The notes beneath the pieces are model-generated. The model saw only the letters and a program-made list of their open reading frames with translations, ran no database searches and had not been told where the DNA came from. This document shows positions 49,718 through 63,400 of a stretch of DNA of 64,000 nt, one piece after another (the first letter of the stretch is position 1; every line of letters begins with the position of its first letter). The stretch is from positions 12,532,401 through 12,596,400 of the forward strand of contig CM041086.1 in the NCBI GenBank assembly GCA_023079485.1. Reading direction: 5' to 3'. This DNA is from Archilochus colubris. Its lineage: Eukaryota; Chordata; Aves; Apodiformes; Trochilidae. Position numbers and translations under genes: made by a program.

Positions 49718-52700
49718 CAGCAGTCTGTAATTAGGACAATAATTGTTGTAAATCTGATGTGGCTGTTGGTAAGCAGAGGGTTTTTCATGGCACTAAGGTT
49801 TGTGGTGAGTTTTTTGTTTTGTTTTGCAGCTGGTTGTTCTTTAAACAGAAATAGGAAACCAGTGGTGAAATAAAAATATGAATCAGTTTCCTGATCCATG
49901 ATCAAAGCCAGATTTTTATTCGTATTGTTTATGCAAGATACATTTTGCCAAAAGATTATTTAACCATTTCAGTTGCTTTTTTTGCAAAGGAATCCTACAA
50001 AGCCAAATGAAGATATTTATCTTTTCTTGCAGAAATTTACTGTTGCTTACTTATTTCCTTAGCAGTGTTCAGAGATGAGCAAAGTCAGAGGAACAGTAAT
50101 TTTTGTTTCCTGCTCTATCCTTTCTCCTTTTCTGGTCATTTATCCCAAAACTGGAATAACCCGAGTAAGTTCTCCTCAACATATTTCTTAGCCTGCAAAA
50201 TCTTGCTGTGTGTGCTGCCATTCCTGATTAGAACAAAAAGAAATGCACTGGTTTTTCTGTCCCAACAACGAATAAATATACATTCACATGTGAGCATGAG
50301 CCAGCAGACAAGACAACTGATAAGAACATGGAGCCTCTGACCTTACCAGTGCCGAGCTCCCCAGCATAGCAGGGAAGTCTCCAGTTATCTCTAGCAGGGA
50401 AATCTGTCTCAGTATATTCAGGTAGAACTGGATACACAGGCATAAGCAAACCTGAAGCTGCTTGCCCTGGCATTTTGTTCTTTTCTCCTCTGATGCAACC
50501 TTCAGCCAGGTAGCCAGACTGAATGTAGGCTGGCTGTGTTGTTACTTAGAAAGTGGGAGAAATCAGATGTTAGTAAACTTTAAAGTGCAACACAAGTTGT
50601 TTTCAGTACACTATGAAATCCTACCTAAAGTTTAACATGTAAATATCCCCCATCACTCACTTACAAGCTTCTCAAGCCTTGCCTGAAAGACAAACTGAGA
50701 GCTGACACCTGCCCTTCTGTATAAGCTCCAAGTCTCAAGAGCTTTGCAGAGGTACTTTTGATGGTTTTGGTGTACTTCAATAGGATTTTGTACTTGAATT
50801 TGTGACAGCACAGCTGAATTCAAATATACCAAGAGAGCAGCAGCTAGGGCAAGCAATTTCTTATGATGTTCAGAAAGCAAAGGTATTTTACAATAGAAGA
50901 ACGAAGTCCCAATTTAATGACTCCTCAGCGTTCCTAAGAGCACTGCAATTTTGGGAATGTATAAAAGAAAATACGCTGGACACATTAATTGCATCTTCTG
51001 TCCTCAAAGACCAAAAGGGAAACCAATTATCACATACACTCAACAGGCTACAGCACCAAAATACCCATCAGCACAAGGCAGCAGCTCCAGCAGCACATCA
51101 GTTTGTCAGTTGTATTTGTGCAATCAGCAGTTGAAAAAAAAAAACTTTGCTTGAAGAGATAGAAAAATAGGAGGAAAAACACAAGTGAATACAGCTGGCA
51201 TTTCAACCAGAGTTCATCGTACCCAGCAGCTGGGCACAGGAAAACTTTTTTTTTTCTTTTTTTTTTTTTTAAGAGATACAGAAGAGGAAAAAGAAAGCTG
51301 TCTCCTTCCTGAGCTACGCCCCTTCCTTGCAGACCACAAACCCATTCAAGGACTTCTCTGAGTCATGGCCTGACTGCACGCTTTCCCAGAGCAAGACACC
51401 CAAAGCAATCACATGAAAGTGGAGCCAAAAGAGAGAAATAGCTTTATACGTGCTTCAGTGGCTGGCAGCACTTTAATTTCTATTTGGCCACCTGCTATTC
51501 AGCCCAAATCCTCTCCTGAAAGTGTCTAGAAAAACTAAAAGAAGGAACAGCATACTTTTGTGAGAAAAGCAAGGACAAGGGATTGCAGTCCTGCACAGAT
51601 TCTAGTGAAGTCCCTTTTGAATGTGATTGTGCTTCACAAGATACAGCAATTCAGCAGCCCTTGTGGAGCATCTCCTTCTCCAGCCCACACCGGCACCAGG
51701 AGGGGCAGCAGCTGCCACATCACCCCTCCTCCAGGTCTCCAGTCGTGCAGGCAAAATTAAATTTTGCTGCCCTTGGTTCAAGCCTGGGTTGCTCCAGCTG
51801 GTGGGAGACACATGAGTAGTCAGACTTGCTGTCCCGGCTCCCAGGGATGGGTGGGTTAGCTGAGAGACAGACAACACCAGCTGGTGCTGGGACCAAGCCA
51901 TCTCCTTCACCACATGGGTGCCTTGCCCTGTCCCTCAGCACCAGCTCTGGCTCTCCAGGGCTCTGGCATCAAGGAGGAAGCAGCAGAGCAGCAGCTGATG
52001 GGGCCACCGTTGTCTGAGCACCCTTCTGCTTTGCTCCTCTTGTTTTCACACCCCAGTCCTGCAAACTTGTAAAAACCAGCACAGCTCAAGAGGAACAGGA
52101 GGTGCCCCTCCACAGTGGAAGAGAAAATAAGACAGTCTCTCTTAAAAGGTTAAGGATGTTCTGAAAATAGAATTTTACTAGCCTTCCTAAAAATGAGAAA
52201 TAATTGCAATGAATATAATGTGAGTTAAGCATCTCTTATGTGCCAACTATTATTACAGCCAGCTCTTCAGGTCAAGAAACACAGTTAATTTTGATGAGGA
52301 AAATCAAGTGTCCAGCTTGCTTTTGGACATAGCCTGTATTTTATGAAAAGCATTGCAGTCCATTTGCTTTTTATTTATTCCAATCATTTGAAAACCCATA
52401 TGTATTTTTTTAAACTGAAAAAACACAAGATCTTGCCTGTGATGAACAAATACAAAAGAAAAATCTATGAGAACTGAAAAAGGGAGGGGGATGTAGAAAT
52501 AACCATATGAAGAACCAAGAACAAGAGAAGTAAATTTATGTACAACAGCAACCAGTTTCAGAAAACATACCCAAAGGAGGAAGGGATGGGATTCAAAGCT
52601 GCCCTGGCCTGAAAAGACACCCGTCCCTTGGGCACACATCACAGCCCTGCCAGAGGGAAGGATGTGGAGAACCAAGCAAAGGGCATTTTGCTCCTACACA

Positions 52701-53919
52701 TAACCACATACACACAGACTTCAAGATAAAATCAGCTCCAGCACCAGCTTCTCTGAGATCAGGCAAGTAATAGGTGGGCAGATTTGGTCCTGCTGACATG
52801 AACATTAATGTTTTTCTCAAGCTAAGGTTTCCAGAGTCTCCTGTGCTGCTCTGCTGACACTATGTAATGGATGTGACAGCCCCACAGAGGTGCCAGCACT
52901 GCTGCACTTGGTCACAGGGGGGCAGATCCCAACATATTCCCCCAGCTAAAAAAATCCTCCAAAGGCAATGTATTTTTTTTTTCAAATCTGTCACCACAGA
53001 GAGACACTTGCAGAGCAGATGTGCTTAGAAAGCATCAGCACACAAAGCAATTTTTTGCCACAACTGTGCCACTTCTGGACAGTGCAATGCATTCTGTAAC
53101 TTCCATGTCAAGTTGGGTTTTGTTCTTTCAGGGATTTAACCTACATGCTCTTTCCAACCATGTGAAGACTTTGCAGTCTCAAGCACCTTGCTGACTGATT
53201 GAAATAATAATGGATTTTACAGAACCTACTAGACACAAACATCTTTAATCCTTTCCCTTAAATCTGATACAGGGCTTGAGAGATCATAACATCTCCAAAA
53301 CATCTAAAAGCATAAGAGGCAGCCCACCACCTGGAGTTAAAAGGTTCATTTCAGGGGGTTCCAGATCAGGCAGCCACTTCTGTCCTGAGGCTGTCCAGGA
53401 CTGAACACATGAGGTTACCTGACTCACCTTTGCAAGGCTTCCTGGCTCATCCTCAGGACAATTCCCTGCCAGCAGTGAGAGTTTGTCTTGATGTTTTACC
53501 CCCAAGTCACCCACCTCTTGTAGAGTCCAGAATGTGTCTTTCTTTCCTGGAGGTGAGCAATTCAGTATCTGGCTGCAATACCAATTACCTGAACCTCTGT
53601 CAGATAAAGCATAATATCTGCTATGAAATTAGCCCAAGCAGCATGACCATAAGCTCCATCTTTTTCTGCCAGGATGGAGCTCAACACCTGGTTTATGATC
53701 AGAAATAACACTGCAATAGTTCTCTCTCTAATGAGTGCCTTCTGGATCCCAGTCAGTGCTACAACTACCTGGAATGAGTCACCTCAAGCAGGCATCTGCT
53801 GTCCTCTGCTACCTCAGACACGTCGCCATTTTGAACACTTCACCAAAAATGGTCTAAGCAAAATAAAAACACCACAGAGGCTTCTCCACTGAGCCCTGAC
53901 AAAGATCACCTTTGCAACT
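49718..53919. other. Unique non-coding DNA
   Basis: About 4.2 kb with no supportable gene. A 26-nt pyrimidine tract, almost all T, lies at 51245-51270. The stretch at about 51640-52110 is GC-rich and has overlapping open frames on both strands, none with a recognisable domain. Within it, gcaaaatt and aattttgc (51751-51767) form an 8-bp inverted repeat around a single base. Confidence 0.5.
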
Positions 53920-54480
53920 AGGTCCAAGGAAGTGATTCTGCCCCTGTACTCAGCCCTGGTGAGGCCATACCTCTAGTCCTGTGTCCAGTTCTGGGCCCCT
54001 CAGTTTAGGAAGGAGATTGAGGTGCTGGAGCGGGTCCAAAGGAGGGCAACCAGGCTGGTGAAGGGACTCAAGCACAGACCCTATGAGGAGAGGCTGAGGG
54101 AGCTGCGGCTGTTCAGCCTGGAGAAGAGGAGGCTCAGAGGAGACCTCATCACTCTCTACAACTCCCTGAAAGGAGGTTGGAGCCAGGGGGGGTCGGTCTC
54201 TTCTCCTAGGCAACTCTCAGCAAGACAAGAGGGCAGGGTCTCAAGTTGTGCCAGGGGAGGTTTAGGTTGGATATTAGAAAGAATTTCTTTACTGAGAGTG
54301 TGATCAGACATTGGAATGGGCTGCCCAGGGAAGTAGTGGATTCTCCGTCCCTGGATATATTTCAAAAGAGACTGGATGTGGCACTCAGTGCCATGGTCTA
54401 GCAACCGCAACGGTGGTTCAAGGGTTGGACTCGATGATCTCTGAGGTCCCTTCCAACCCAGCCAATTCTATGATTCTAAG
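53920..54480 (+). mobile_element. CR1 non-LTR retrotransposon, 5'-truncated, least decayed copy
   Basis: A forward CR1 fragment of about 560 bp that stays close to the remembered family consensus throughout. The RT C-terminal frame reads [20 protein letters not shown], then [20 protein letters not shown], then [20 protein letters not shown]. In the usual RPHLEYC motif, the glutamate codon has become TAG (53974-53976), so the frame is broken. The 3' UTR contains ttggactcgatgatctctga, then ggtcccttccaacccagcca, and ends attctatgattctaag (54465-54480), the typical CR1 terminus without a poly(A) tail. The low decay suggests the youngest insertion in the window. Catalytic RT motifs and ORF1 are absent. 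Confidence 0.95.
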
Positions 54481-57400
54481 AGTCTTTATTGACATTCTAA
54501 CACAATAAGTTTCATCAAATTTATAGGTTTCTCATAAAAACAGCAAAAGCAGCTCCACATTAGAGAAAGAGCTCTGGATAGGACACAAACTTGAAGATTT
54601 ATACTTTCCTATCTGCCAGCCTAATTTGGAGGATTACCTTTTACCTGCAGGGTATTTTTTCAAGACAAAGCTGCCTCTTTAATTTTTTTTTTTATCACAG
54701 AAAAGATGCTAAATTGCCAGAGATGGTAATTTGTTTTCATTTTGTGTGTTTCAGGCAGTACATTTTATAGATTATAATCGTTAATTAAATACAACAAATA
54801 ACATTAATTTCAATTTCAAGTGTTGAGCTTGTTTCAACTTCACAATGTGCCATTACTGTGGGGGTAGCAGAGTGTGAATATAATAGGGGGAACAAGGTCC
54901 TTTGGCAGCCCCACCCCAGAGCAGCTGCTGGCTGGCAAGTGGCTTTTTGACTTGAAATTCCAAGGAGTTGACTGCCACTGATGTACAGGGTGCTCAACAT
55001 CAGACAACATCAGGCCCCTGGTTTCTTTACAGTCAGAAGAGTATTGCCTATTTCCATTTTACAAGGGCTTTTTCCCAGTTCTTCATATTCATATATTGTT
55101 CTCTTCTTCCTAAGCTGTATTCGCAGGTTCTGTTATTCAAAAGCACTTTCATGAAGGTGAGATAAAACCAGGCATGTGGCACTTCACAGGATAGGAATGC
55201 AATTCACCTCACTGTAAGAAGACTGCAATAGCATTTAAAAATGCCCAGATTGCAGAGTCAGCAAAACTGCAGTTCTAAAGAAAACTTGAAAAACGAGCAC
55301 TTAACCCACACCCCCCACAAGAGTGTTACTTGAGGGAAATAATGGAAATAAGTGGAAAAGAAAAATGTTACCAATAATGTACTGCACTATTGCAGTTAGG
55401 GCTTTCCATACATACATCTTTGATCTTCTTTAAGCCCAGAACTCAAGAGCATTTCCAAGCACTATTCCAAGAATCCAATTGAGTTTCAGCCCTGCCACAA
55501 TGCTTTTTGTTGAGGCTGTGGTAGGGGTGAAATAGAGGATGTTAAGGCTGCAGAGAAGAATGGGGTAATGCAACTGTGGTATCTTTTGCTCCTGAAGAGC
55601 AGTGCAAGCCCAGGCTGCCATAAGCAACCCCACAGCCCTGTCTGAAATCCAGGACTGCAACAGCTCAATCTTTGACTGCAGATCCTGCCCTTGAAACATC
55701 TCAACAGAAGCCAGCTTTCAGGAAAAAAAAATGATTGCCAGGCCCTTAGCTACCTTTCACTTTTAAAAAGCTTCAACCCAGACTTTTTCCACTCCCAGAA
55801 GAGCCACATTCCCACTGGTGAATGAAGCAGCCCCAGGCCCCACCAGCACTTGGACAAACACAGGAAGAACACAAATGTTTGTAGAGAAGAGCTGAGCACC
55901 ATCAAGGCAGGATTCAGCCCGGAATATGTTCAAATTCTGGAGCAAGAATGAGCACCCCAACCACACCATTATGACTCTCCATGGATTTAGCATCACCATG
56001 GTCATTTTTTCCTTTCTTCACAGTAAGAAGACACATACAGGCAGAAAAACAGCCTTTTTATAAGGGTATTTTGTGCATACCACTGGTGGACTGCTGCAGA
56101 GGTGACCATGAATTCCTCATATATTCCTTTCTCAGAATTCTCCAACAGCAGATGGAACAATGAAGCTGCTTCTGAAGCTGCCCCTTACCAGTTTCATTAC
56201 ACCTTACCCACTCCTTCAACCTTTACATTTAGCTGGACTGTCCAAATAACCTGTTTGGAAATCCAATTTTCTACTGAACAAATCCTTACATAACATTTTA
56301 TGAGTATTTTTTCCTTATTCATTATTTGCAATGAACACATCATGGAGTTCTCTAATGTATTCATTATTCAATATTATTCAAACATTTTGTCAGCAGGTAA
56401 TTCTTGGTTTATGGGTCATTCAAATTGCAAATTGCAACTATTATAGTCATAGTTTGCTGCTTATTTTTTAACATATGTAATTTATTTAACTTAAGTAATG
56501 CATACAGCCAATTTAATCAATGTGCAGTGAATTTCAATTTGTGCATTTGGCTTTAATATTCTTAGCTACACAAATCATGCACTCAGGAAACTGAAAATAA
56601 TAATATGAGACTTAAGTGAATAATTGGAACCATATGAACTAGTTCCATGGAAAACATGAAAATAGTCACATATACAAGCAAATCTAAGTTTGCTTTCCAA
56701 ATCATATGAACGTTTGCAGCTCTTTTTCCCCTTTCTAATTCACTATGATACAGTTAATTTGTACCAAACCACGCCAGTAGCTACAGCAGACCTTGCCAGA
56801 TTGCTTTCCACTTCCTCCTCTGTATCCTTATTTAGGATATTAAATAACCCTGCTCACTGTTAACTTTTCTTCATGCAGTATCTCAAAAGATATCTCACCC
56901 TTACATATAGCAAAAAACCTTCAAGTTCCACAGCATTTGGGAGGCAAACTGCAATTAGTGGTTAGCTGAATCGATCCCAAATAGCCCAGGACAGCCCTAG
57001 TTACTTAATGCTTTTCATTTTATTATAAGACCACAGATAAAATTCTAATGAGGTTCAGTGATAATAGGAAGTTGGTCCTCTGGGACTTAAAAGTGAAGTA
57101 AGTAGGCAGAAATTAAATGTTTATCTAGCAGATTCCTGAATGTTCATGCTTTAACTTTGTTCATGTACCTCCAGTCCTGCTTCTAGTGCAATTAGGGAAC
57201 TGCCCAAATCAGTCTGATATCCTCCTTCAAGAAGGACAGAATAAAAACTAAAGAAAGAATAAACAAAGATGGAAAAGAAGTGAAGCTGACAGGCAATATC
57301 TATTACCAGCATGACTTTTCATAGTGAAAAGACTTTCTGGGAACTGGCAATGGACCAAAAACCTGTGCTACCTCCAGTGCTCTGAGCCTTCCTCCTTTAA

Positions 57401-60400
57401 CTGAATCCAAGGCAGAAAACTCAACACAACCCTGCACCAGCAATCTGGAATTAAGCTTCTATGTGCACACTGCTATCAATGCATTGCACTGTCTACAAAT
57501 GAGCAGAACATCTGGAAGCAAGAGCAAAGATATTCTGGGGTGTAAAACCTGAATTCAGTGAAAACACAGCCCTTGGCCTCTGTAGCCAAGAGTAGAAAGA
57601 GGGTTGAGACACAAGAAAATTTGTGCTGGGATTCAAAGAGCTGGTTAATCATGAGAAGAGAATCAGCCACAAAGTCAAGATCAAAAAACATGTATTCCTT
57701 CCCCTCTTCTCAAGCTGTGGAGCTTTTCAGACATGCAGGGTTTTGCTTGAGGCTGCTCTCCAGTTATTAGAGATGCATGTTTCACAGATGTCACATCATA
57801 TCTCAGACAGACCAACAAGTAAAAAACTGTAACCCCCACTGAACTGTTGAACCAGCATTTAAATGGACAGAATTGTGGTTATGCACATGAATCAAAATGG
57901 GTGTTTTTGTGTGAAGAGACAAATAAAAACAACTTCTGCAGCCAGGTCTTGTGCAGATTCATATGGATGCCAAACAGTAATGAGATAAGATTTTTCACGC
58001 TAGTGTAGGATAAAAAAATAGTAAGTTTTGGAAACAACATCCATTAGAGATAGATCTATCCTCATGGATAAAGTCTTCTGATGGAAATTATGCTAGAGAA
58101 AAAAGACTTTGGAGATTGTCCTGACATTGGGATTTTGGGTCTAAGGAGAAAAGCAGAGTAGGGCAGATGAATGGTCCTTCCAAGGAATTGCAGGGGCAGC
58201 CAAGCCTGAAGAGGCTTGGATGGGAAATGGCAGGATGGTATTCTGCCCATTTGGGTAAGAAAGTAGAGCTCTTCAAAGGGTTCCAGATCACTACATCCAG
58301 GCCAGATTCACCCAAATGGTGAATCTAGGTGATATCCAGGCATCCAAACCTATTGGGAGAATGAGTGAAGCACATGATTGCACAACATGAACTCCAGTGC
58401 AAGGGGATAAAGAACTCACTGAACTCACTTCTAGATTTCAACACTCTAAATTTCTGCCCCTTTTCCAGGTGGCAGCATCAACCTCCTTAGCTCATGCAGG
58501 TGGGTGAATTCCAAAGTGAGAAAAACAGCCTGCACCTATCATTTCTCACCCACAGCATCCTGTTTGCAAAACAGACAAGGAAGAACACAAGCTTTTGTGA
58601 GCTGCTTGCATGGATGGTTTCACACCAGAGCTCAGAAAGCCTTCAGCACATTCCATTTCGTGCAGCAGTGGCCTATTACACTGAAAAAAGCAAACTGGCC
58701 CTGCTTAACGTCCTCCTTCTAATGTAGCCCAAATATAAAGGCAAGCAGACAGGCAAGTGGCACAGGGAAAACCCAAGTGGACCCTTCCTTTGCTCTGTGC
58801 AGCTGGACTTGATACTGCTGTCCCTGCAGCCTGCTCCAAAGATGCTGCTACCTTGTACTGCTGCACAAAAAGTGCTCATTGCTAAATCCTTCTTCCTTCT
58901 CCACTTGAATCTTTCTCCTGATTCTACATGACAAAATCTGAAATCCTTACTAAATGCCATGACACATTGAATTGTTATTAACAAGGTTATTAGAGCTGTG
59001 AAACAGGATTTCCATTACATAAATCTCTTCCTTTCCCTTCAGTACAACAGGATACCATCCTAAGTATCTTACAATGCCCACTGACCTACCTATTGCCTTG
59101 TAACAGAAGCAATCACATCTGATTTGCCCTTTATGAATTCTCCAGCTGTCTTGATTCATTAACATCCTGTTAAGTGTTCCTTGTCTAGCAGTGAAAATGT
59201 CCTGCTCTCCCATCTCCTAAGTAGCCTCTCTCCATTCAGCTCATTTCATCAATGCTAATTACATAGTCCTGTGATCATCTCCTGAAATTAGCACAAATGG
59301 TAACAAGTTCTTTGATTGCCAATGTTTTTGTAAATGTTATATTAAAAAACAGCACTAAAATAACAGCACAGGCAAAATGTGTATTAGAACCATGTGTCCT
59401 GTTCCAAAATTTACAACCAGGATTGCATGGAGAGTAGGAGCCCACTGCCTTTCACTTCATCTGACTCAAACCATGCTCAAAGAAAGCCACCTACCTCCTG
59501 TTTGGGAAAGTACTGGTGAGGAAAACCACAATCTACAGTGAGTATCAGCAATAACAGAACGTGATATTACAGCTGCAAATTCTCCATGTGTCATTTTTAA
59601 GACCAAAAATAAAAATTTTGTTATAACCTCATTACTTTAGCAATATTTGTGGACAGGGAAGGGAAGGAAAAAAACAATGTAAGCAAATTTCAAAATGTTG
59701 CTCAGAGATTGCTCAAAACTGAGGCATTTGGTGAAGATTGCTTCACATCAGTAACAATGCAGCATCATGAAGTGTCAGTCCCTGGGCAAAACAAAAGCCA
59801 TTACCAAAGAGCTCCTGTGAGAACTTAGAAAAAAAGATGAGAACATGCCTGCTTGGAACTGAAAGCCAAACCTCTACAAACTCCCACTACTCAACAGAAA
59901 CTAAATATCTAGAAAAATATAGGACAGGTCATTACAACATGCAATGAGATGGGAAATAAATTACTGTCCAACATGCTACAAAAAATGAATGAAGAATGAA
60001 TTGTGTAACTGGGTCAAGCCATTAATTCTGAAAATATCTGGGAGCCTGGTGGATAATTTAGTGATTGTCCAAGACAAGTAGCAGCCTCCCAGAGAAAGAT
60101 TTTATGAAAATGGGGTCTTAAATATTTTATTGTGAAATAATAAAACAAATTCCTGGATGACCAGCTCCATCAAAAGACAGGACCACTGATGAGCAATTTA
60201 CAGACCTCAGTCAAAGGCCCTACAGGGTCCTAAAAAAACAATGAAATCCCAATGCCTCTGAAGTCAGAGTCAAAATCCTGACAGGCATCACTCTGGATAA
60301 CTGTCCAGTCAGATATTCCCAGTTTCCTCAGTCAAGTTCCTTGCTGAGGAATTGTTCTGAGTCACAGCACCACTAGGATCATGCTGTATGGGATATGGAT

Positions 60401-63400
60401 GGAAATTCATGACAATTGATTCAGTTTCTTAATTTTACACCGGCCACCATTTCTGTATGGTCATTCCTCTACCCAATGCAGGAGTTAAGAAGGAGTTAAA
60501 TGCACATTCTCTCCCATCAGCTCTTGTTCTTTGTTAATGTCCCTGTAAAGTTGTGTGAGATGGAAAACAGCAGACATGTCAAAAAACAAACACTATGAAC
60601 CTTTAGTCTCGTTTGGGTCCTTTATTTGTTACAATAAAACACTTGCACATTTCTTAGAGACCTGGCCTGCTCAAAAGGAATACAGAATACTTCTAGAATA
60701 CAAAGTACTGCAATGCCAGCAAGAAGATGAAGCAATCATCCTCACTGCACAATGTTATTTTGCAGCACGCATGACTGACATTAATGTTAGAAATCCCTTT
60801 GCAAGGACACAGAAATATCAAAGCAGGACAGGTTATCTAAAACTGAGAATTTTGTTTGTAATTTTTTACGAACAAGTTGAATTACCTGGTGTTACGACTG
60901 GTCCAAGTAATACTTGCTCGCCTGCTCACCTGAGGACCATTCTACACTATGGTTTCTATAAAGGTTTTTCTGAATGCTCAAGAATTCTGGATAAAAAGTG
61001 GGAGTGAGAAGACTCATGACTGTCAAGAACTTCAGAACTGTGCTGCTATAATTACATCTAGTCCGAGATTACAAAAAAACCCCCAAAACAATAAACAGAC
61101 TGAGGAAGTGTGGCTCCCGAATTGGGTACGAACTTTCTTTGTCTCCATAGATTATCAAACAAAGGCCAATCTTTGGTTACTGCAGAAATACTTCATTTCT
61201 ACACATGATGGGAGAAAGCAGAAGTCTGAGGAAGGCCCCTTGTGCTTGCAGACAGCAGCACAGCAAAGAACTTCAGGAAGCTTTGAGCTCTTCATGTGTG
61301 CTCCAAGCATCCACCAGAGCTTCCAAAAGTCCTGGTGAGCCAAGCACGCAGCAGGGTCAACAGCACTCACAAAGCACTCGGCACATGCAATCCAAGGACT
61401 CTCCCTTTTAGATCTCTACTCTTCTGAAACAAAATGAAGCCAGACACAGGCAAAATATCATTTACCTTGAGAAACTGCCAGTGAGCAAGAGGGTATTTGT
61501 TGTGCAAGCGGGAACTGGCATGTGAATTTTAAACAGATGTAATGGTTAATTAATGTTTAATATTCCCTCACAGTATTGGAGAGGTGGGCTGTTAAGACTT
61601 GTCTGACCTCTTGTAGAGGACAATTCCATGTCTATGACCATGCTACACGAAATTCAAATACTGATCACCTTGAAGCTTTTGTTAAATGGAAATGTATTCT
61701 TGGTCCTTGGACATGTCCACTGAAAGACTTCACGCACCCCTGGGTCATGACAAGCTGATGGAAGGAAGGCTCCACAGAACTGTACAGGTCCAGTCACCCA
61801 TAACTGAGAAATTCACATTGAAAGGAATGTTAAGAATTATAATCTAGGAGGACCAAGAAACTGAGATTCAATTTTACAAGATAAAGGTAGCAAAATAATT
61901 GACTCCTAAGTGCATTGGAGGACAATGTAGGAGGACAACAGGGAGACAGACAAATTATTTACACAGCCCCATGGATACCTTTGGAATGGAATGAGAAGAA
62001 AGTCTCCAGTCACCAGAGCCCAGTGGTTTTAAGGGAGAAGAGGTACCAGAAGCCTGGAGCCAACAACTTTCACAATACACCTTGGTAATAGTAAGAGGAG
62101 TTTACCCACTACAACAGAGGATTTGATCCAAAAGCATCCCCATCCTTCCACACATCCAGGCATTTATCTGTCCAATACTCAGCATCTCTTTTCAATTAAT
62201 TGGTTGCACTCCACTACTTCTAAAAAGTATCACCTTTTAAAGCCTCAGGAAGTATCTACAGAAACAATTCTCTCATACTTTCAACACATGAGTGTTTCTA
62301 TGGTGACTTTCTAGCACCTCATTGGATTCCCTTTCCTAAACACTCAGGGCTACTCCCACACCACCCTGCATTCCCAAACCCTAGGGAAACCAAAATGGAA
62401 AACTCAGTTTTTCTATACCCAAATGTAAAGTCAAGCTCTAAATACACACACTCTGGATACCCACACATCACACCTCCATGGCCTGAACGTGTTCCAGGGC
62501 AATGCCGGATGATGCCACGTCATCCACCCAGTGGCAGTGACACAGCCAAAGCTCTTTTGCTATATATACACCATGAGATCACTTGAGCCTGGAATATCAG
62601 ATGATTTTGTCTTGAAATGCCACCTTCTCCTGGAACATTTATACACAGGCTGTTTGCAGACACTAGAGCACAAAGTCCACCTAAATATGGAATAACTACA
62701 AGACAGACAAGCCTTCCTCACTGCCTTGTTTGTTTTTTTTTTCCAGTATACTTTCTCCCCCATTAAGAAACCCCTTCATCCTCCTCAAGGGTTCATTAAT
62801 CTCTCTAAAACATCAGTCTGACACAAGCAAATGCTTTCTTATAGGGCCAGTGCTGCCAGAGCAATGCAAAGCCCCCCAAACACTCCCAGCACACTGACCT
62901 CTCAGGAGGGGATTCACCTACAGCACTTGCACTGATTTGTCTGCTTTCAAGTCATTTAGTCATTTGTTGATAAGAAATTATCAGATCTTCCAGGGCCTGC
63001 AGAACAACTTATCCTCGTCTTCAGCTCACTGCTAGTTCCAAGACCTTGTGGATGGCAGTGCTGGATAAAACCATTTCCCATCTGCCTGATCAAGCAGTTG
63101 GTAACCAAGATTTACCATGGTCTTGGCAAAGCCAGCACTGAGTGTGCTGGAGTAGAAACAGGTCAGGCAGTTCCCTCCCTGGCTATTATTTTTAGGATCT
63201 AGAACATAAAGATATTTCTTGGTAACTCAGTACAGCCCCAGGACTCACAAAGCCTTCTCAGGAGCTTGTGAGCATTGCCAAATCAGGACAGTCTTTCTAC
63301 CTATGGCCCCTTTTTTTGCACATTAAAGATTAATACTTTACTTGCTACAGAATTCTGTTATTCTGTCTCCTTCCCTCCTGGCACCAATGCAGCATCCTGC

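Noticed and set aside
51640..52110. GC-rich block considered as a CpG island or LTR
   Set aside because: CpG dinucleotides are few and no terminal TG...CA pair, primer-binding site or internal retroviral sequence could be recognised.
60555..61007. 150-codon + strand open frame, longest outside repeats
   Set aside because: No recognisable domain or motif, no clear splice or promoter context, and a length expected by chance in 64 kb read in six frames. It would need cross-species conservation of the frame to be credible.
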